NCBI GenBank assembly: GCA_001552515.1
Contig: BCRI01000014.1
Location: forward strand, 16,355-80,354
Reading direction: 5' to 3'
DNA: 64,000 nucleotides
Source: Sphaerimonospora mesophila NBRC 14179 = JCM 3151
Lineage (GTDB): Bacteria > Actinomycetota > Actinomycetes > Streptosporangiales > Streptosporangiaceae
This document shows positions 42,792 to 52,060 of this stretch, in pieces. Position numbers and translations under genes: made by a program. Under the pieces are notes generated by a model, which searched no databases, was not told where the DNA came from, and was given only the letters and a program-made list of their open reading frames with translations. Each line of letters starts with the position of its first letter. Positions within the stretch are counted from its first letter, which is position 1.

Positions 42792-43421
42792 GTGGACAAT
42801 CCGGGGCTCCGGCGGCGGCCGGTCCAGAAGCGCAGCATCGACAGGGTCGAGCGCATCCTCGACGCCTGCGCCCGCCTTCTGGACGAGGTGGGCCTCGACG
42901 CGCTCACCACGAGCGACGTCGCCAGGCGCGCCGGTGTGCCGAGCGGCACCATCTACCAGTTCTTCGACGGCAAGGCGGGAATCCTGCGCGAGCTGGCCCT
43001 GCGCAATCTCGACCTGCTGCTGGTGCGGCTGCGCCGCCGGGTGGCCGAGGAGGACGGGCTGAGCTGGCCGCGCGCGGCGGAACTCGTCCTGGACGAGACC
43101 GTGGAGATGCGCAGGACCGTCCCCGGCTACACCGTGGTCGACTTCGCCGACACCCGGCCCGGCGGGCCGTCGTTCCTGCCGCCCGGCGAGGCGAAGGAAG
43201 GTGGGGACGTGCTGGCCGAGCGGCTCTACCACTTCGCACTGGACGAGGCCGGGCTGCCGCCGCTGGCCGACCCCTATCGCGTCATGCGGCTGGCCATCCA
43301 GGCCACCGCGGCCGCCCTCCACCTCGCCTTCGCGGTCTCCGGGGAGGGCGACCCCGCGATGATCGAGCACGGCCGCAGGCTGCTGCGGGCCTACTTCGCC
43401 GACGTGGCCCCGACCGGCTGA
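42792..43421 (+). CDS. TetR-family repressor
   Basis: This 209-residue protein has an N-terminal helix-turn-helix at about 30-75 (LTTSDVARRAGVPSGTIYQFFDGKAGILRELA), the standard TetR signature, and a divergent all-helical ligand domain. It starts with GTG at 42792, 12 bp from the operator palindrome, so it probably represses both itself and the MFS-glycosidase operon, with a sugar or sugar-linked aglycone as likely inducer (inference). Confidence 0.9.
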   Translation: MDNPGLRRRPVQKRSIDRVERILDACARLLDEVGLDALTTSDVARRAGVPSGTIYQFFDGKAGILRELALRNLDLLLVRLRRRVAEEDGLSWPRAAELVLDETVEMRRTVPGYTVVDFADTRPGGPSFLPPGEAKEGGDVLAERLYHFALDEAGLPPLADPYRVMRLAIQATAAALHLAFAVSGEGDPAMIEHGRRLLRAYFADVAPTG

Positions 43422-43626
43422 ACCCGCGTTCGGCGAGAGGCTCGCGCGTCGACGGCCCGGGCAGATCGGGACCACAGCGGACCCGGTCGTTCTGGTCATG
43501 CTCCGGGGCGCCGGTCGAGTCGGACGGCCCCGGGCAATAGCCTGGAACCGCACCATGTCCGATCCGTACGCGCCACGAGGAGGCCCGTGTGCATGCCACG
43601 CGGTGGCAGGTCAGGCCGGTCCGACG

Positions 43627-44346
43627 ATGACCGTCGGGCGGGTGCTGGTCGTGTCCGTCGGTGCCGTACGACCGCTGTCCTGGCGCGGACGCACCGTGGC
43701 GTCGGGCATCGAGAAGACCCCCGTCCGAGGGCCGGTCGAGGTCACACGACTTGGTTTGACGGGCGACGAACAGGGAGACCGGAAACACCACGGTGGTCCG
43801 GACAAAGCGGTTCTCCTCTACCCGAGCGAGCATTACCAGGCGTGGGCCCAGCGGCTCGGTCGGCTCACTCCGCCGGCCTTCGGTGAGAACCTCACCATCT
43901 CCGGGGTCCTGGAGAGCGACGTAGTGCTGGGATCGATTTACACCATCGGCACCGCCCTGCTGCAGGTGAGCCAGCCGCGTCGACCCTGCTACAAGTTGGC
44001 CGCCCACCACGGCATCGCGGACATGGCCGTCATGACCCAGCGGACCGGCAGGACCGGTTTCTACTGCCGAGTGCTGCGCCCCGGTCACGTGGAAGCCAGC
44101 GACACCCTCGACCTGCTCTTCCGCCCTCGACACGGCATCACAGCGGCCGAGGTGCACCGTGTGCTCAACGTCGACCGCGCTGACCGGGCCGCCGCCCAAC
44201 GCCTGCTCGACCAACCCGAGGTGCTACCCGCCTCCTGGGTCGCACTGCTCCGTAAGCGCCTCGACGGGCAGGTCGACGACCAGACAGAACGCCTGCAGGG
44301 CCCGGCGTCGGCAGGGCCGATGGAAACCACGGCAGACCGAACATGA
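43627..44346 (+). CDS. MOSC domain protein
   Basis: The protein has 239 residues from the ATG at 43627; starts at 43555 or 43603 are also open. The MOSC fold (molybdenum cofactor sulfurase C-terminal-like, YiiM type) is shown by GDEQGDRKHHGGPDKAVLLYP, the middle FGENLTI segment and the conserved Cys in QPRRPCYKLAAH. Such proteins handle sulfur or reduce N-hydroxylated compounds with Moco. The C-terminal 3-alpha domain is present. A 206-bp gap before it shows no other gene. Confidence 0.85.
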   Translation: MTVGRVLVVSVGAVRPLSWRGRTVASGIEKTPVRGPVEVTRLGLTGDEQGDRKHHGGPDKAVLLYPSEHYQAWAQRLGRLTPPAFGENLTISGVLESDVVLGSIYTIGTALLQVSQPRRPCYKLAAHHGIADMAVMTQRTGRTGFYCRVLRPGHVEASDTLDLLFRPRHGITAAEVHRVLNVDRADRAAAQRLLDQPEVLPASWVALLRKRLDGQVDDQTERLQGPASAGPMETTADRT

Positions 44347-44543
44347 ACAGGTCGAAGACCGTGGAGGAGCGTGAGGACGCCCTCCCGGAGCGCTAGGCCA
44401 CGTCCCGGGGTGATTGGCCACGCCGGCGGACCGGGTGCGTACTCCCCGAGGGCAGGCCACCCTGGTCGGCCGCGTCCGTGATCTCTGCCCGAAGAGCGAA
44501 AATCATTGGACAAAGCGTACGGCCCACGGCGATCGTCGATGGT

Positions 44544-45287
44544 ATGCGACAGGAGGAGATCTGGGACATCGAGGCCGCGCGGCACTATGACACGCCGGGG
44601 GTCGGCATGTTCGCACCCGATGTCCTGGGGCCGGCCGTGGACCGTCTCGCCGAACTCGCGGGTGACGGAAGGGCGCTCGAATTCGCCGTCGGAACCGGCC
44701 GCGTGGCCGTCCCTCTCGCGGAGCGAGGTGTTCCCGTCACCGGCATCGAGTTGTCCGTACCGATGATCGACCAACTGCGAACGAAGGCGGACGAGACCAC
44801 GATCCCGGTGATCGTGGGCGACATGGCGACCGCCGTCGCCCCGGGGGAGTACTCGCTCGTCTACCTCGTCTACAACACGATCTCCAATCTGCTCACCCAG
44901 GCCGAGCAGGTGGCGTGTTTCCGCAACGCCGCCCGCCACCTCACGCCCGGTGGCCGGTTCGTGATCGAGCTGTGGGTGCCCGAGCTGCGCGAGCTCCCGC
45001 CGGGTCGGCAGGCCACGGTCTGGAGTTGCGAGCCCGGCTACATCGGGTTGGACACCTACGACGTGCTGCGCCAACACGTCGTGTCACACCATTTCACGTT
45101 CGGCGAGGACGGCCGGGCTCGGCTGTTCCGCAGCCCCCATCGCTACATCTGGCCGGCCGAACTCGACCTGATGGCGCAAATGGCCGGGTTCCAGTTGGAG
45201 ACCAGGCACGCGGACTGGGCCGGAGCCGAGTTCACCGCCGATTCCCGTTCCCATATATCCGTCTACCGAATTCCCCGGGAGCGGTAG
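44544..45287 (+). CDS. Class I SAM-dependent methyltransferase
   Basis: This 247-residue protein has a Rossmann methyltransferase core: motif I reads ALEFAVGTGRVAVPLAERG, motif II acidic end is TGIELS, and PGEYSLVYLVYNTISNL is motif IV. The acceptor substrate is unknown. The start is the ATG at 44544; a longer frame to 44478 lacks support. About 200 bp before it are without recognisable features. Confidence 0.85.
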   Translation: MRQEEIWDIEAARHYDTPGVGMFAPDVLGPAVDRLAELAGDGRALEFAVGTGRVAVPLAERGVPVTGIELSVPMIDQLRTKADETTIPVIVGDMATAVAPGEYSLVYLVYNTISNLLTQAEQVACFRNAARHLTPGGRFVIELWVPELRELPPGRQATVWSCEPGYIGLDTYDVLRQHVVSHHFTFGEDGRARLFRSPHRYIWPAELDLMAQMAGFQLETRHADWAGAEFTADSRSHISVYRIPRER

Positions 45288-45418
45288 ACCGGCCTCCGCC
45301 GGTCCTTTCACTGGCCGGTGCGGCACTAGGGTCGATGCGACCCGGCAGCCGTCCAGGCGGCTCGCTGTGGACATGACGGAATCGAGTAGTGGTGAGGCCC
45401 ACCGAGGAGGGCACCGGC

Positions 45419-46282
45419 ATGCCGACGGTGAGAACATCGACGACCCTGGACCCCGCTGACCAGCGCAGCCGTGCGGAGGCGTTCGCCTCGCTGCATGAAG
45501 GCCCCACGTTCGTGATTCCCAACCCGTGGGACGCCGGCACGGCGCGGCTGTTCACCCGGATGGGTTTTCCCGCCCTGACCACCACCAGCGGCGGCCTCGC
45601 CCTCGCCCTCGGCCGGGTGGACGGCGCCAACCAGGTCACCCGTGAGGAGACGCTGGCCAACATCCGCGCGATCGTCTCGGCCACGCATCTGCCTGTCGCG
45701 GCCGACCTGGAGAGCGGTTTCGGGCCCGACCCGCGGGACGTGGCCGACACGATCCGCCTCGCGGCCGAGGCCGGTGCCGTGGGCGGCTCGATCGAAGACG
45801 CCACCGGAGACCCGTCCCGGCCCATCGCCGGGCTGGACGAGGCGGTGCGCCGAGTGGAGGCGGCGGTGGCGGCCGCGCGGGCGCTGCCGTTCCGCTTCAC
45901 GCTCACCGCACGCGCGGAGAACTTCCTGTACGGCCGACCCGACCTGGACGACACGATCACCCGGCTGCAGGCGTACGAGGCGGCCGGGGCCGACGTGCTC
46001 TACGCCCCGGGCCTGCCCGACCTTGAGGCGATCCGTACGGTCTGCGGCGCGGTCGGCAGGCCGGTCAACGTGCTCGCCGGCGGCTCGGACGGGGTGACCG
46101 TCGCCCGGCTCGCCGCCGCGGGCGCCCGCCGCGTCAGCCTCGGGTCGGCCCTGGCGCGTGCCGCGTTCAGCGCGGCCTTCGCCGCGGCACAGGAGATCGC
46201 GGAGCAGGGCACGTTCGGTTTCTCCCGCGGGATGCTCACCTACGCGGAGATGAACGCCCTGGGGGCCGACCCCGCCGGGTGA
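45419..46282 (+). CDS. Isocitrate lyase/PEP mutase-family protein
   Basis: This 287-residue TIM-barrel enzyme is of the PEP mutase/isocitrate lyase superfamily. The metal-binding acidic motif reads ADLESGFGPDP, and SIEDATGDPSRP replaces the usual IEDQ/K region. FTLTARAENFLYG is the TAR-D/E motif. These enzymes make or break C-C or P-C bonds next to a carboxylate, for example in oxaloacetate hydrolase or methylisocitrate lyase. The KKCGH-type lyase Cys motif is absent, so it is not a true isocitrate lyase. GAGGAGG precedes the ATG at 45419. Confidence 0.88.
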   Translation: MPTVRTSTTLDPADQRSRAEAFASLHEGPTFVIPNPWDAGTARLFTRMGFPALTTTSGGLALALGRVDGANQVTREETLANIRAIVSATHLPVAADLESGFGPDPRDVADTIRLAAEAGAVGGSIEDATGDPSRPIAGLDEAVRRVEAAVAAARALPFRFTLTARAENFLYGRPDLDDTITRLQAYEAAGADVLYAPGLPDLEAIRTVCGAVGRPVNVLAGGSDGVTVARLAAAGARRVSLGSALARAAFSAAFAAAQEIAEQGTFGFSRGMLTYAEMNALGADPAG

Positions 46283-46399
46283 TCGCTGCCGACCTGACCG
46301 GAAGGCCGACCGGTCCGGGCGGTCTGGCCGCCCGGCGAGGGCCGGTCGGTGGAGACGGCGGGCTCCCTGTGGGGGCGAATGAGAACTATCGTGTTCAGC

Positions 46400-47005
46400 A
46401 TGGAAAATCCTCCTCAGCGTAGGGACTCCCAGACTTCGCACCTGCGCGCATCGGACAGCGACAGGGAGCGGATCGCCACCGTGCTCGGCGAGGCCCTGAG
46501 CACCGGTCAGCTGAGCCACGAGGAGTACTCCGAGCGCCTGGACGGCCTCTATCAGGCCAAGACCATGGGGGAGCTCGAGGTCCTCACCCACGACCTACAG
46601 GTCGACCGGCCCCGTCCGGCCGCGAGCCCGGTGTCCTACGCGCCGAGTGCCAACTCGGAGCCCGAGAACATCGTCGCCGTCTTCGGCGGCGCCGAGCGCA
46701 AGGGCCGCTGGCGGGTACGGCGGCGGACCAAGGCCTTCGCCGTCTTCGGCGGCCTGCGGTTCGACCTGTCCGAGGCCCAGTTCGAGGCCAAGGAGGTCGA
46801 GATCACGGTCAACGCGGTCTTCGGCGGAGCCGAGATCATCGTGCCCGAGGGGGTGGAGGTGCGCTGCAGCGGTGTCGGCGTCTTCGGCGGCTTCGACGTG
46901 CAGAGTCCCCCGGACGTCGACCCGTCGGCGCCGGTCGTCGTGGTGAAGGGGCTGGCGCTGTTCGGTGGAGTGAGCGGCAGGGTCCGGCGCCGACGCGAAC
47001 GCTGA
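46400..47005 (+). CDS. DUF1707 and LiaF-like (cell-wall response) domain protein
   Basis: This 201-residue protein has an N-terminal DUF1707/SHOCT-like helix pair (LRASDSDRERIATVLGEAL, LSHEEYSERLDGLYQAK). A beta-helical C-terminal part has recurrent AVFGG turns like the LiaF C-terminal domain. It has no membrane segment. DUF1707 proteins are abundant in actinomycetes and their function is uncertain; LiaF-like domains take part in envelope stress signalling. The ATG at 46379 is an alternative start. Confidence 0.85.
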   Translation: MENPPQRRDSQTSHLRASDSDRERIATVLGEALSTGQLSHEEYSERLDGLYQAKTMGELEVLTHDLQVDRPRPAASPVSYAPSANSEPENIVAVFGGAERKGRWRVRRRTKAFAVFGGLRFDLSEAQFEAKEVEITVNAVFGGAEIIVPEGVEVRCSGVGVFGGFDVQSPPDVDPSAPVVVVKGLALFGGVSGRVRRRRER

Positions 47006-47118
47006 GCGAGGCGCCTGGAACGCCATCGCGGCTGTTCGATCCCGGTCGCGGCCGGCGAGGACCGCGGCGATGGCGACCCTTCGTCGGGTGAGCCGGCTGC
47101 CGCGCTCGGAGAGCGTAC

Positions 47119-47146
47119 TTGCGAGTAACCTACGGTACCGTAACCT
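47119..47146 (+). promoter_or_regulatory. Promoter with palindromic operator, leaderless hlyIII transcript
   Basis: A -35-like TTGCGA (47119-47124) and a -10 TAACCT (47141-47146) flank the perfect palindrome TACGGTACCGTA (47131-47142). The -10 ends 7 nt before the ATG at 47154. TetR-type regulators of lipid genes use such boxes (from memory). Confidence 0.6.
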
Positions 47147-47153
47147 AGAGGTC

Positions 47154-47831
47154 ATGACGTCGGTCCATCCAACGCACCTGCGACCCGTGGACATCGGCAA
47201 GCCCCGGATGCGGGGCTGGTTGCACACCTATGCCTCCGGAGTCGCAGCGGTATGCGGCATCGTCCTGTGCTCGCTCGCCGCCGTACGGCCCGGCTGGTCC
47301 CCCTTCCTCAGCTGCCTCGTCTACAGCCTGAGCGTGTGCGCCCTGTTCGGCACCAGCGCGCTCTACCATCGGCGGGTCTGGTCGGAGCGGGGCTATCAGC
47401 TGATGCGCCGGCTCGACCATTCCATGATCTTCGTCTTCATCGCGGGGACCTACACGCCGATCAGCGTCCTGCTGCTGCCCGATGGCCTGCGACAGGTCAT
47501 CCTGATGGTGGTCTGGGGTGGCGCCCTCTTCGGCGTGGGCATGAAGATGATCACTCCGAACGCTCCCCGATGGCTGTCCACCCCCGTCTACGTCGCCCTC
47601 GGCTGGGTGGCCGTGGTCGTGCTGCCCGACATCCTGCACAGGGGTGGGGTGACAGTGCTGGTGCTCGCCCTCGTCGGCGGCGCCCTCTACACCGTGGGCG
47701 CCGTCTTCTACGCCATGCGCAGGCCGAACCCGTGGCCGACCGTCTTCGGCCATCACGAGTTCTTCCACGCCTGCACGCTCGTGGCCGCGCTCTGTCACCA
47801 CATCGCCGTCTACTTCGCGCTCTATTCCTGA
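47154..47831 (+). CDS. Hemolysin III / PAQR-family membrane protein
   Basis: This 225-residue protein has seven membrane segments of the HlyIII/PAQR family. The conserved motifs are SALYHRRVW with an Arg/Asp pair in RRLDHSMIFVFIAGTYTP, and the C-terminal HHEFFHACTLVAALCHHIAV with the His pair that binds zinc in PAQR proteins. Ceramidase-like or lipid-sensing roles are suggested for the family. The operator-like palindrome just upstream supports control by a lipid-responsive TetR protein elsewhere. Confidence 0.92.
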   Translation: MTSVHPTHLRPVDIGKPRMRGWLHTYASGVAAVCGIVLCSLAAVRPGWSPFLSCLVYSLSVCALFGTSALYHRRVWSERGYQLMRRLDHSMIFVFIAGTYTPISVLLLPDGLRQVILMVVWGGALFGVGMKMITPNAPRWLSTPVYVALGWVAVVVLPDILHRGGVTVLVLALVGGALYTVGAVFYAMRRPNPWPTVFGHHEFFHACTLVAALCHHIAVYFALYS

Positions 47832-47870
47832 CCCGGATCTCCGGCCGCCGCTCCCAGGTACGGCGACGGC

Positions 47871-48986
47871 CTACGGCAGCTGCACCTCGGGTGTAAGGCC
47901 GACGAAGCGTCCGTACCCTTCGAAGGCCTTCTTGATCTTTGTCCGATCGGCCCTGTTCAGCGGCACGAGTGGATGGACCGCGATCCGCACCTTGGTCTTG
48001 GTGACCGACCGTTTCCAGGTGCCGACGACCCGGCCGTCGCGCACCACTGTGGCCTGGAACATGCCGTTGCTCCCGGGGATGATGGCCGACTTGTGCTCGT
48101 CGGCGAGCATGAGCGAGCGGTCCTTGTAGCCCAGCAGATATTCGTCGAACCCGGGCAGCACGATGACCTCGCGGCCGTCCAGCAGGGGTGGTGCGGCGTC
48201 GAGCAGCGCCGGATCCAGGTACATCTCGACGCCGTCGACGGTCACGGCGGCCAGTCGGTCGCCGGCCACCGCGATGCCGCGCCTGGCGTCGGTCATGGTC
48301 AGCCCGGTCCAGCCGGCGAAATCCTGCCGGGTGGCCGGCCCGCGGCCACGGAAGAACCGCACCGCCATGGTGGCCAGCGCCTCGTCGCGGTCAGGCCGGT
48401 GCGGGTCGGGGACCCACTCGTCGAGCAGCACGAAGCTCTGCTCGTTGCCGATGTTCGGGGCGATGCACAGCACGCCGCGCTGGCTGGCGTACCACAGCAG
48501 GTGGTAGCCGAACTGGCCGGGTGCTTCGATGCCCTTGTCGGCGAGCACGTCGATGCACTGCGACCGGGTCAGCCGGCCACCGCCGGCCAGTGCCGTGCCC
48601 AGCACCTCCACCGCCTGGTCGGCGATCTCCTTGCTCAGCCCGAGGTGCTCGCGACGCTTCGCCGCGCCAGCCAGCGCCCGCGGGCCCATCAGGTCGAGCA
48701 TCCAGTGGGCGTCCCGCGACGGAACGAAGTGAATGGTGCCGCGCATCGGCCAGGTGCGCAGCGCCTCGCGCCGCTCCAGCGCGGCGGTCACGTCGTCGAC
48801 GCTACGTCCCGGCAGGCGTACGCCGAACGACCACAGGCCGCCGGCCAGGTCCTGCGCCTGCATCGCGCCGAACCAGGTCACCACCCCCGCCACGTCGTCC
48901 GGCCGATCCGTGCCGTCATGCCGGTCGTGCAACAGCAGACTGGCCATCCGTAAGGTGAGCGCCTGCGCCCGAGTGATCTGCGTCAT
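47871..48986 (-). CDS. Winged-helix AlkZ/YcaQ-like DNA glycosylase-family protein
   Basis: This 371-residue protein of the HTH_42 (AlkZ/YcaQ) family has N-terminal WFGAMQAQDLAGGLWSFGVRL and RTWPMRGTIHFV, central QFGYHLLWYASQRGVL, and C-terminal VIVLPGFDEYLLGYKDRS. Relatives excise alkylated or cross-linked bases. The catalytic Q-x-Q motif of AlkZ may correspond to MQAQ here. The start is the ATG at 48986 with GAGGGG upstream; a nearby ATG at 48992 is possible. The very long open frame continuing upstream is a shadow of the phosphatase gene. Confidence 0.85.
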   Translation of the reverse strand: MTQITRAQALTLRMASLLLHDRHDGTDRPDDVAGVVTWFGAMQAQDLAGGLWSFGVRLPGRSVDDVTAALERREALRTWPMRGTIHFVPSRDAHWMLDLMGPRALAGAAKRREHLGLSKEIADQAVEVLGTALAGGGRLTRSQCIDVLADKGIEAPGQFGYHLLWYASQRGVLCIAPNIGNEQSFVLLDEWVPDPHRPDRDEALATMAVRFFRGRGPATRQDFAGWTGLTMTDARRGIAVAGDRLAAVTVDGVEMYLDPALLDAAPPLLDGREVIVLPGFDEYLLGYKDRSLMLADEHKSAIIPGSNGMFQATVVRDGRVVGTWKRSVTKTKVRIAVHPLVPLNRADRTKIKKAFEGYGRFVGLTPEVQLP

Positions 48987-49175
48987 TACCATCCCCTCGC
49001 GGGCAGCGTACCGACCGCCTACGACAACATCGGGCCGTCGCCCGACCACACCGATTCTCTGTCCCACCGATGCATGCCAGTTGGGTGATTTGCACCTATA
49101 TTTCCTAGTTGGGGCTAGTTGGCGCATTGCATTCGTCGTCGGTGCCTGGGGACGGTGCGACGGAGGAAACTGGTA

Positions 49176-51224
49176 ATGGGCGTTGCCCGCGGGGAAGAAA
49201 CGAGTGGCCTTCCGCTGGAGGTGTTCGACCCGTCGCCGGTCGGGGTGCTGGTCACCGAGGGGAAGGAACATCGCCTGGTGTACCTGAACGACGCCTTGCG
49301 TGCGATGTTCGGCGACCGGCCGCTCGGGACGCCTGTCCGTGAGGCGTTCAGCAATCTTCTGCAGCAGGACTCCCTTTCGCTGTTCGACCGGGTCCTGGAG
49401 ACGGGCGAGGCCGTACGGCGCGATCAGGCCACCGCGAGGGTGGCCTGCCCCTCCGGCGGATCGCAGGAGCGCTTCTTCCACTACAGCCTCTCGAAGATTC
49501 CTCTGCCCGGCGGGAAGAGCGGAGTGCTGCAAGTGATCGTGGAGGTCACGGAGCAGTTCGTCGCCACCAGGCGGATGCGTACCCTCGCCCGGGAGCAGCG
49601 CCGTCTCCTGCGCCGCTATCAGAGCCTGATATGGGTGAACGCGCACACGGTGTGGGTGAGCGACCCCAGCGGCAGGTTCAGAGAGGTGAGTCCGGACTGG
49701 AAGAAGATGACCGGGCAGACACGGGAGGAGTACCGCGGCTACGGGTGGCTGCAGGTCGTCCACCCCGAGGATCGCGCGTCGATCATGGACGCCTGGCTTC
49801 GGGCCGCGGAGGAGGTGCCTCCGCTGATAGAGCAGGTCTTCCGGGTGCGCGTCCTCGACGGCACCTATCGGCACTTCCGGCTGCGAGCCGTACCGGTATG
49901 CAAGGACGGCGCCGTGGTCGAGTGGGTGGGCGCATCCACCGAGATCGAACAGGAGTGGCAGGAGAACCGGTGCAGAAAGCTGCTCGACCGCGCCGCCGCG
50001 GCCGTGGCGGACATCACCGATCTGGAGGAGATGTTCCAGGCGCTGGCCGATGTGATCGTCCCGGAGCTCGCCGACGCCTGCCACATCCACCTGCTCCCCG
50101 AGCTCGCGGACAGCTTCTCGGACGTGTTCGTCACCGAGCGCATCGCCACCGCCGTACGCGCCGGACTGCCGAGAATGCTCCGGCGCCAGAAGGCCCACCA
50201 CCCCTCCGACAGTGAGTTCATGCGCGCGGTACGGGAACGCCGGCCCGTCTACCTGTCCTTTCCCCCGGGTGAGCCGCCGCCTTACTACGACGCCAAGGCC
50301 AGGGTGTGGATCACCGAGGCCAGGGCGCACAGCCAGACGATCATCCCGGTCGTCGTTCAAGGCGAGGTGGCGGCGGTGGTGGTCGCCGCCGTCTGCGGGG
50401 ACCGGCCGTCGATCGATCCGGCCGACGTCGAGCTGATGGGGCAGATCCTCGACCACACGCACGACGCCCTCGGCATGGCCCTGCGGTTCCGGCGCACCCA
50501 GCGGGTGGCGCTCGCCCTGCAGCACAGCCTGCTGGCGGAGCCGCCGCACGTCCCCGGGATGGAGATCGCCGCCCGCTACCAGGCGAGCCCGGCCGCAGCG
50601 GAGATCGGCGGGGACTGGTACGACGCGTTCACACTGCCCGGGGGTGCCGTGGAAGTGGCCATCGGAGACGTGGCCGGGCATGACCTGGCCGCCGCCGTCT
50701 GGATGAGCCAGGTACGGAACATGGTCCGGGCGCTGGCCGTCGACCGTGACGAGCCCCCGGGAGACATCCTGCACCGCCTGGACACCGCACTCGAGACCTT
50801 GAACGGTGAGACGACCACCGTGACCTGCGTACTGGGGCGACTCGAAGCGGCCGGGGACGGCGCGTGGCGGCTGACTTACGCGGTGGCCGGACATCTGCCG
50901 CCGTTGCTGGTCACGCACGACGGTGACAGCCGCTTCCTGCGTGAGGCGGACAACCCCCTCCTCGGCCTGGTGTTCCACGATCGGCCGTGGATCAGTGCAG
51001 TCGTGCCGCTGCCGCCGGCCAGCACGCTGCTGCTCTACACCGACGGCCTCGTCGAGCAGAGGGGAGAGGACCTCGATCGGGGCCTGGACCGGCTGCGACG
51101 GTACGCCGAGTCGCTCGCAGGCGAACCCCTGAACGGGTTCTGCGACGGACTGCTCACCAGCATGCCCATGACGGGGGAGGACGACGTCGCGCTGATCGCA
51201 CTGCGGGTGCCCCCCATCGGATGA
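49176..51224 (+). CDS. PAS-PAS-GAF-PP2C (SpoIIE-type) phosphatase
   Basis: This 682-residue signalling protein has a PAS domain at about 12-120, a second PAS/PAC at about 145-265 (GRFREVSPDWKKMTGQTREEY), a GAF-like domain at about 275-440 and a SpoIIE-type PP2C phosphatase at about 470-682. Metal-binding Asps are in IGGDWYDAF and IGDVAGHDLAAA, and the late one is in TGEDDVALIAL. Such proteins dephosphorylate anti-anti-sigma factors in partner-switching cascades. No kinase or anti-sigma gene is adjacent. GGAGGAAACTG precedes the ATG. Confidence 0.93.
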   Translation: MGVARGEETSGLPLEVFDPSPVGVLVTEGKEHRLVYLNDALRAMFGDRPLGTPVREAFSNLLQQDSLSLFDRVLETGEAVRRDQATARVACPSGGSQERFFHYSLSKIPLPGGKSGVLQVIVEVTEQFVATRRMRTLAREQRRLLRRYQSLIWVNAHTVWVSDPSGRFREVSPDWKKMTGQTREEYRGYGWLQVVHPEDRASIMDAWLRAAEEVPPLIEQVFRVRVLDGTYRHFRLRAVPVCKDGAVVEWVGASTEIEQEWQENRCRKLLDRAAAAVADITDLEEMFQALADVIVPELADACHIHLLPELADSFSDVFVTERIATAVRAGLPRMLRRQKAHHPSDSEFMRAVRERRPVYLSFPPGEPPPYYDAKARVWITEARAHSQTIIPVVVQGEVAAVVVAAVCGDRPSIDPADVELMGQILDHTHDALGMALRFRRTQRVALALQHSLLAEPPHVPGMEIAARYQASPAAAEIGGDWYDAFTLPGGAVEVAIGDVAGHDLAAAVWMSQVRNMVRALAVDRDEPPGDILHRLDTALETLNGETTTVTCVLGRLEAAGDGAWRLTYAVAGHLPPLLVTHDGDSRFLREADNPLLGLVFHDRPWISAVVPLPPASTLLLYTDGLVEQRGEDLDRGLDRLRRYAESLAGEPLNGFCDGLLTSMPMTGEDDVALIALRVPPIG

Positions 51225-51310
51225 CGACCCGCCCATGACCGCTCTCACCGACAGCCGTCGCGTCAGCTCAGATGCCGCTCGTCTCCTTCGGCATTTTTAT
51301 CCAAGTGGCG

Positions 51311-51329
51311 TTGTAAATACAAGTAGAAT
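51311..51329 (+). promoter_or_regulatory. AT-rich palindrome and -10 upstream of the hemerythrin gene
   Basis: TTGTA-AA-TACAA (51311-51322) is a palindrome overlapping a promoter with -10 TAGAAT (51324-51329). It is about 107 bp before the hemerythrin start. No good -35 is visible. The TGTATTTA core recurs in the regulator/hemerythrin promoter at 3565-3580. Confidence 0.5.
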
Positions 51330-51435
51330 GGGGGAAAGTCGAACCCAGAGAGAACGACCGCGAAGCATCGGCGCACCGGTCCGGCATGACGCCGTACGTG
51401 CGACATCGATGGTGACGCCGGCAGAAGGAGATCAC

Positions 51436-51912
51436 GTGGTGGAGAGCGGGACACTGTCGTCGGCGCTGGAGCGCGAACACCGCGAGATCGATGAGGGGAT
51501 CGAAACCTTCGTCGCGGGACTGGCCGAGGGCAGAGAGGACACCACGCCGCTGAAGCGCGCGATCGAGGGGCTGCGCCGCCACATCTACCTTGAAGAGGAG
51601 TTCTTGTTCCCGCCGTTGCGGGAGGCGGGCATGATGGCACCGATCTTCGTCATGTTGCGCGAGCACGGTGAGATCTGGCAGGCGATGGATCGCCTGGACG
51701 CCGAGATCGGTAAGGGCGTCGCGGCCGACCCGGTGCGTGGGCTGTGCGCCGAACTACTCGATCGGCTCGAACAGCACAACTCCAAAGAAGAGCCGATCAT
51801 CTATCCGCAGGCCGACTCGGTGCTGACGCCCGAGGCGACCGATCACCTCCAGCGGTTCCTCGCGTCCGGTCGCATCCCCGAGGGCTGGGTGTGCGGGCGG
51901 GCGAAGGCCTGA
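51436..51912 (+). CDS. Hemerythrin HHE-domain protein
   Basis: This 158-residue four-helix-bundle protein has candidate diiron ligands in EREHREIDEG, LRRHIYLEEEFLFP, LREHGEIWQ and LEQHNSKEEPIIYP. It is probably an O2-, NO- or iron-handling protein. A GTG start at 51436 follows AGGAGATCAC; the frame open to 51235 is rejected. It follows the SpoIIE phosphatase by about 210 bp, but its own promoter-like palindrome suggests separate control. It is a second hemerythrin besides the DUF2249 fusion at 3670. Confidence 0.9.
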   Translation: MVESGTLSSALEREHREIDEGIETFVAGLAEGREDTTPLKRAIEGLRRHIYLEEEFLFPPLREAGMMAPIFVMLREHGEIWQAMDRLDAEIGKGVAADPVRGLCAELLDRLEQHNSKEEPIIYPQADSVLTPEATDHLQRFLASGRIPEGWVCGRAKA

Positions 51913-52060
51913 CCGTTCTCCGCGGCCGACGCCGCCGCCGCGACCACGCTCGACCGGCCCGGCGGGTTTCCCGGCTGTGTCCGCCACCTTCGCGGCCTCC
52001 ACCCTGTCCCCAGCGGAGTCGGCACACCGCGTGTGATGGCAGTCTCCTCGTCCCGTGTGC

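Noticed and set aside
48987..51248. Extension of the AlkZ-like frame to 1125 codons
   Set aside because: The upstream part is antisense to the well-supported PAS-GAF-SpoIIE gene and has no recognisable domain.
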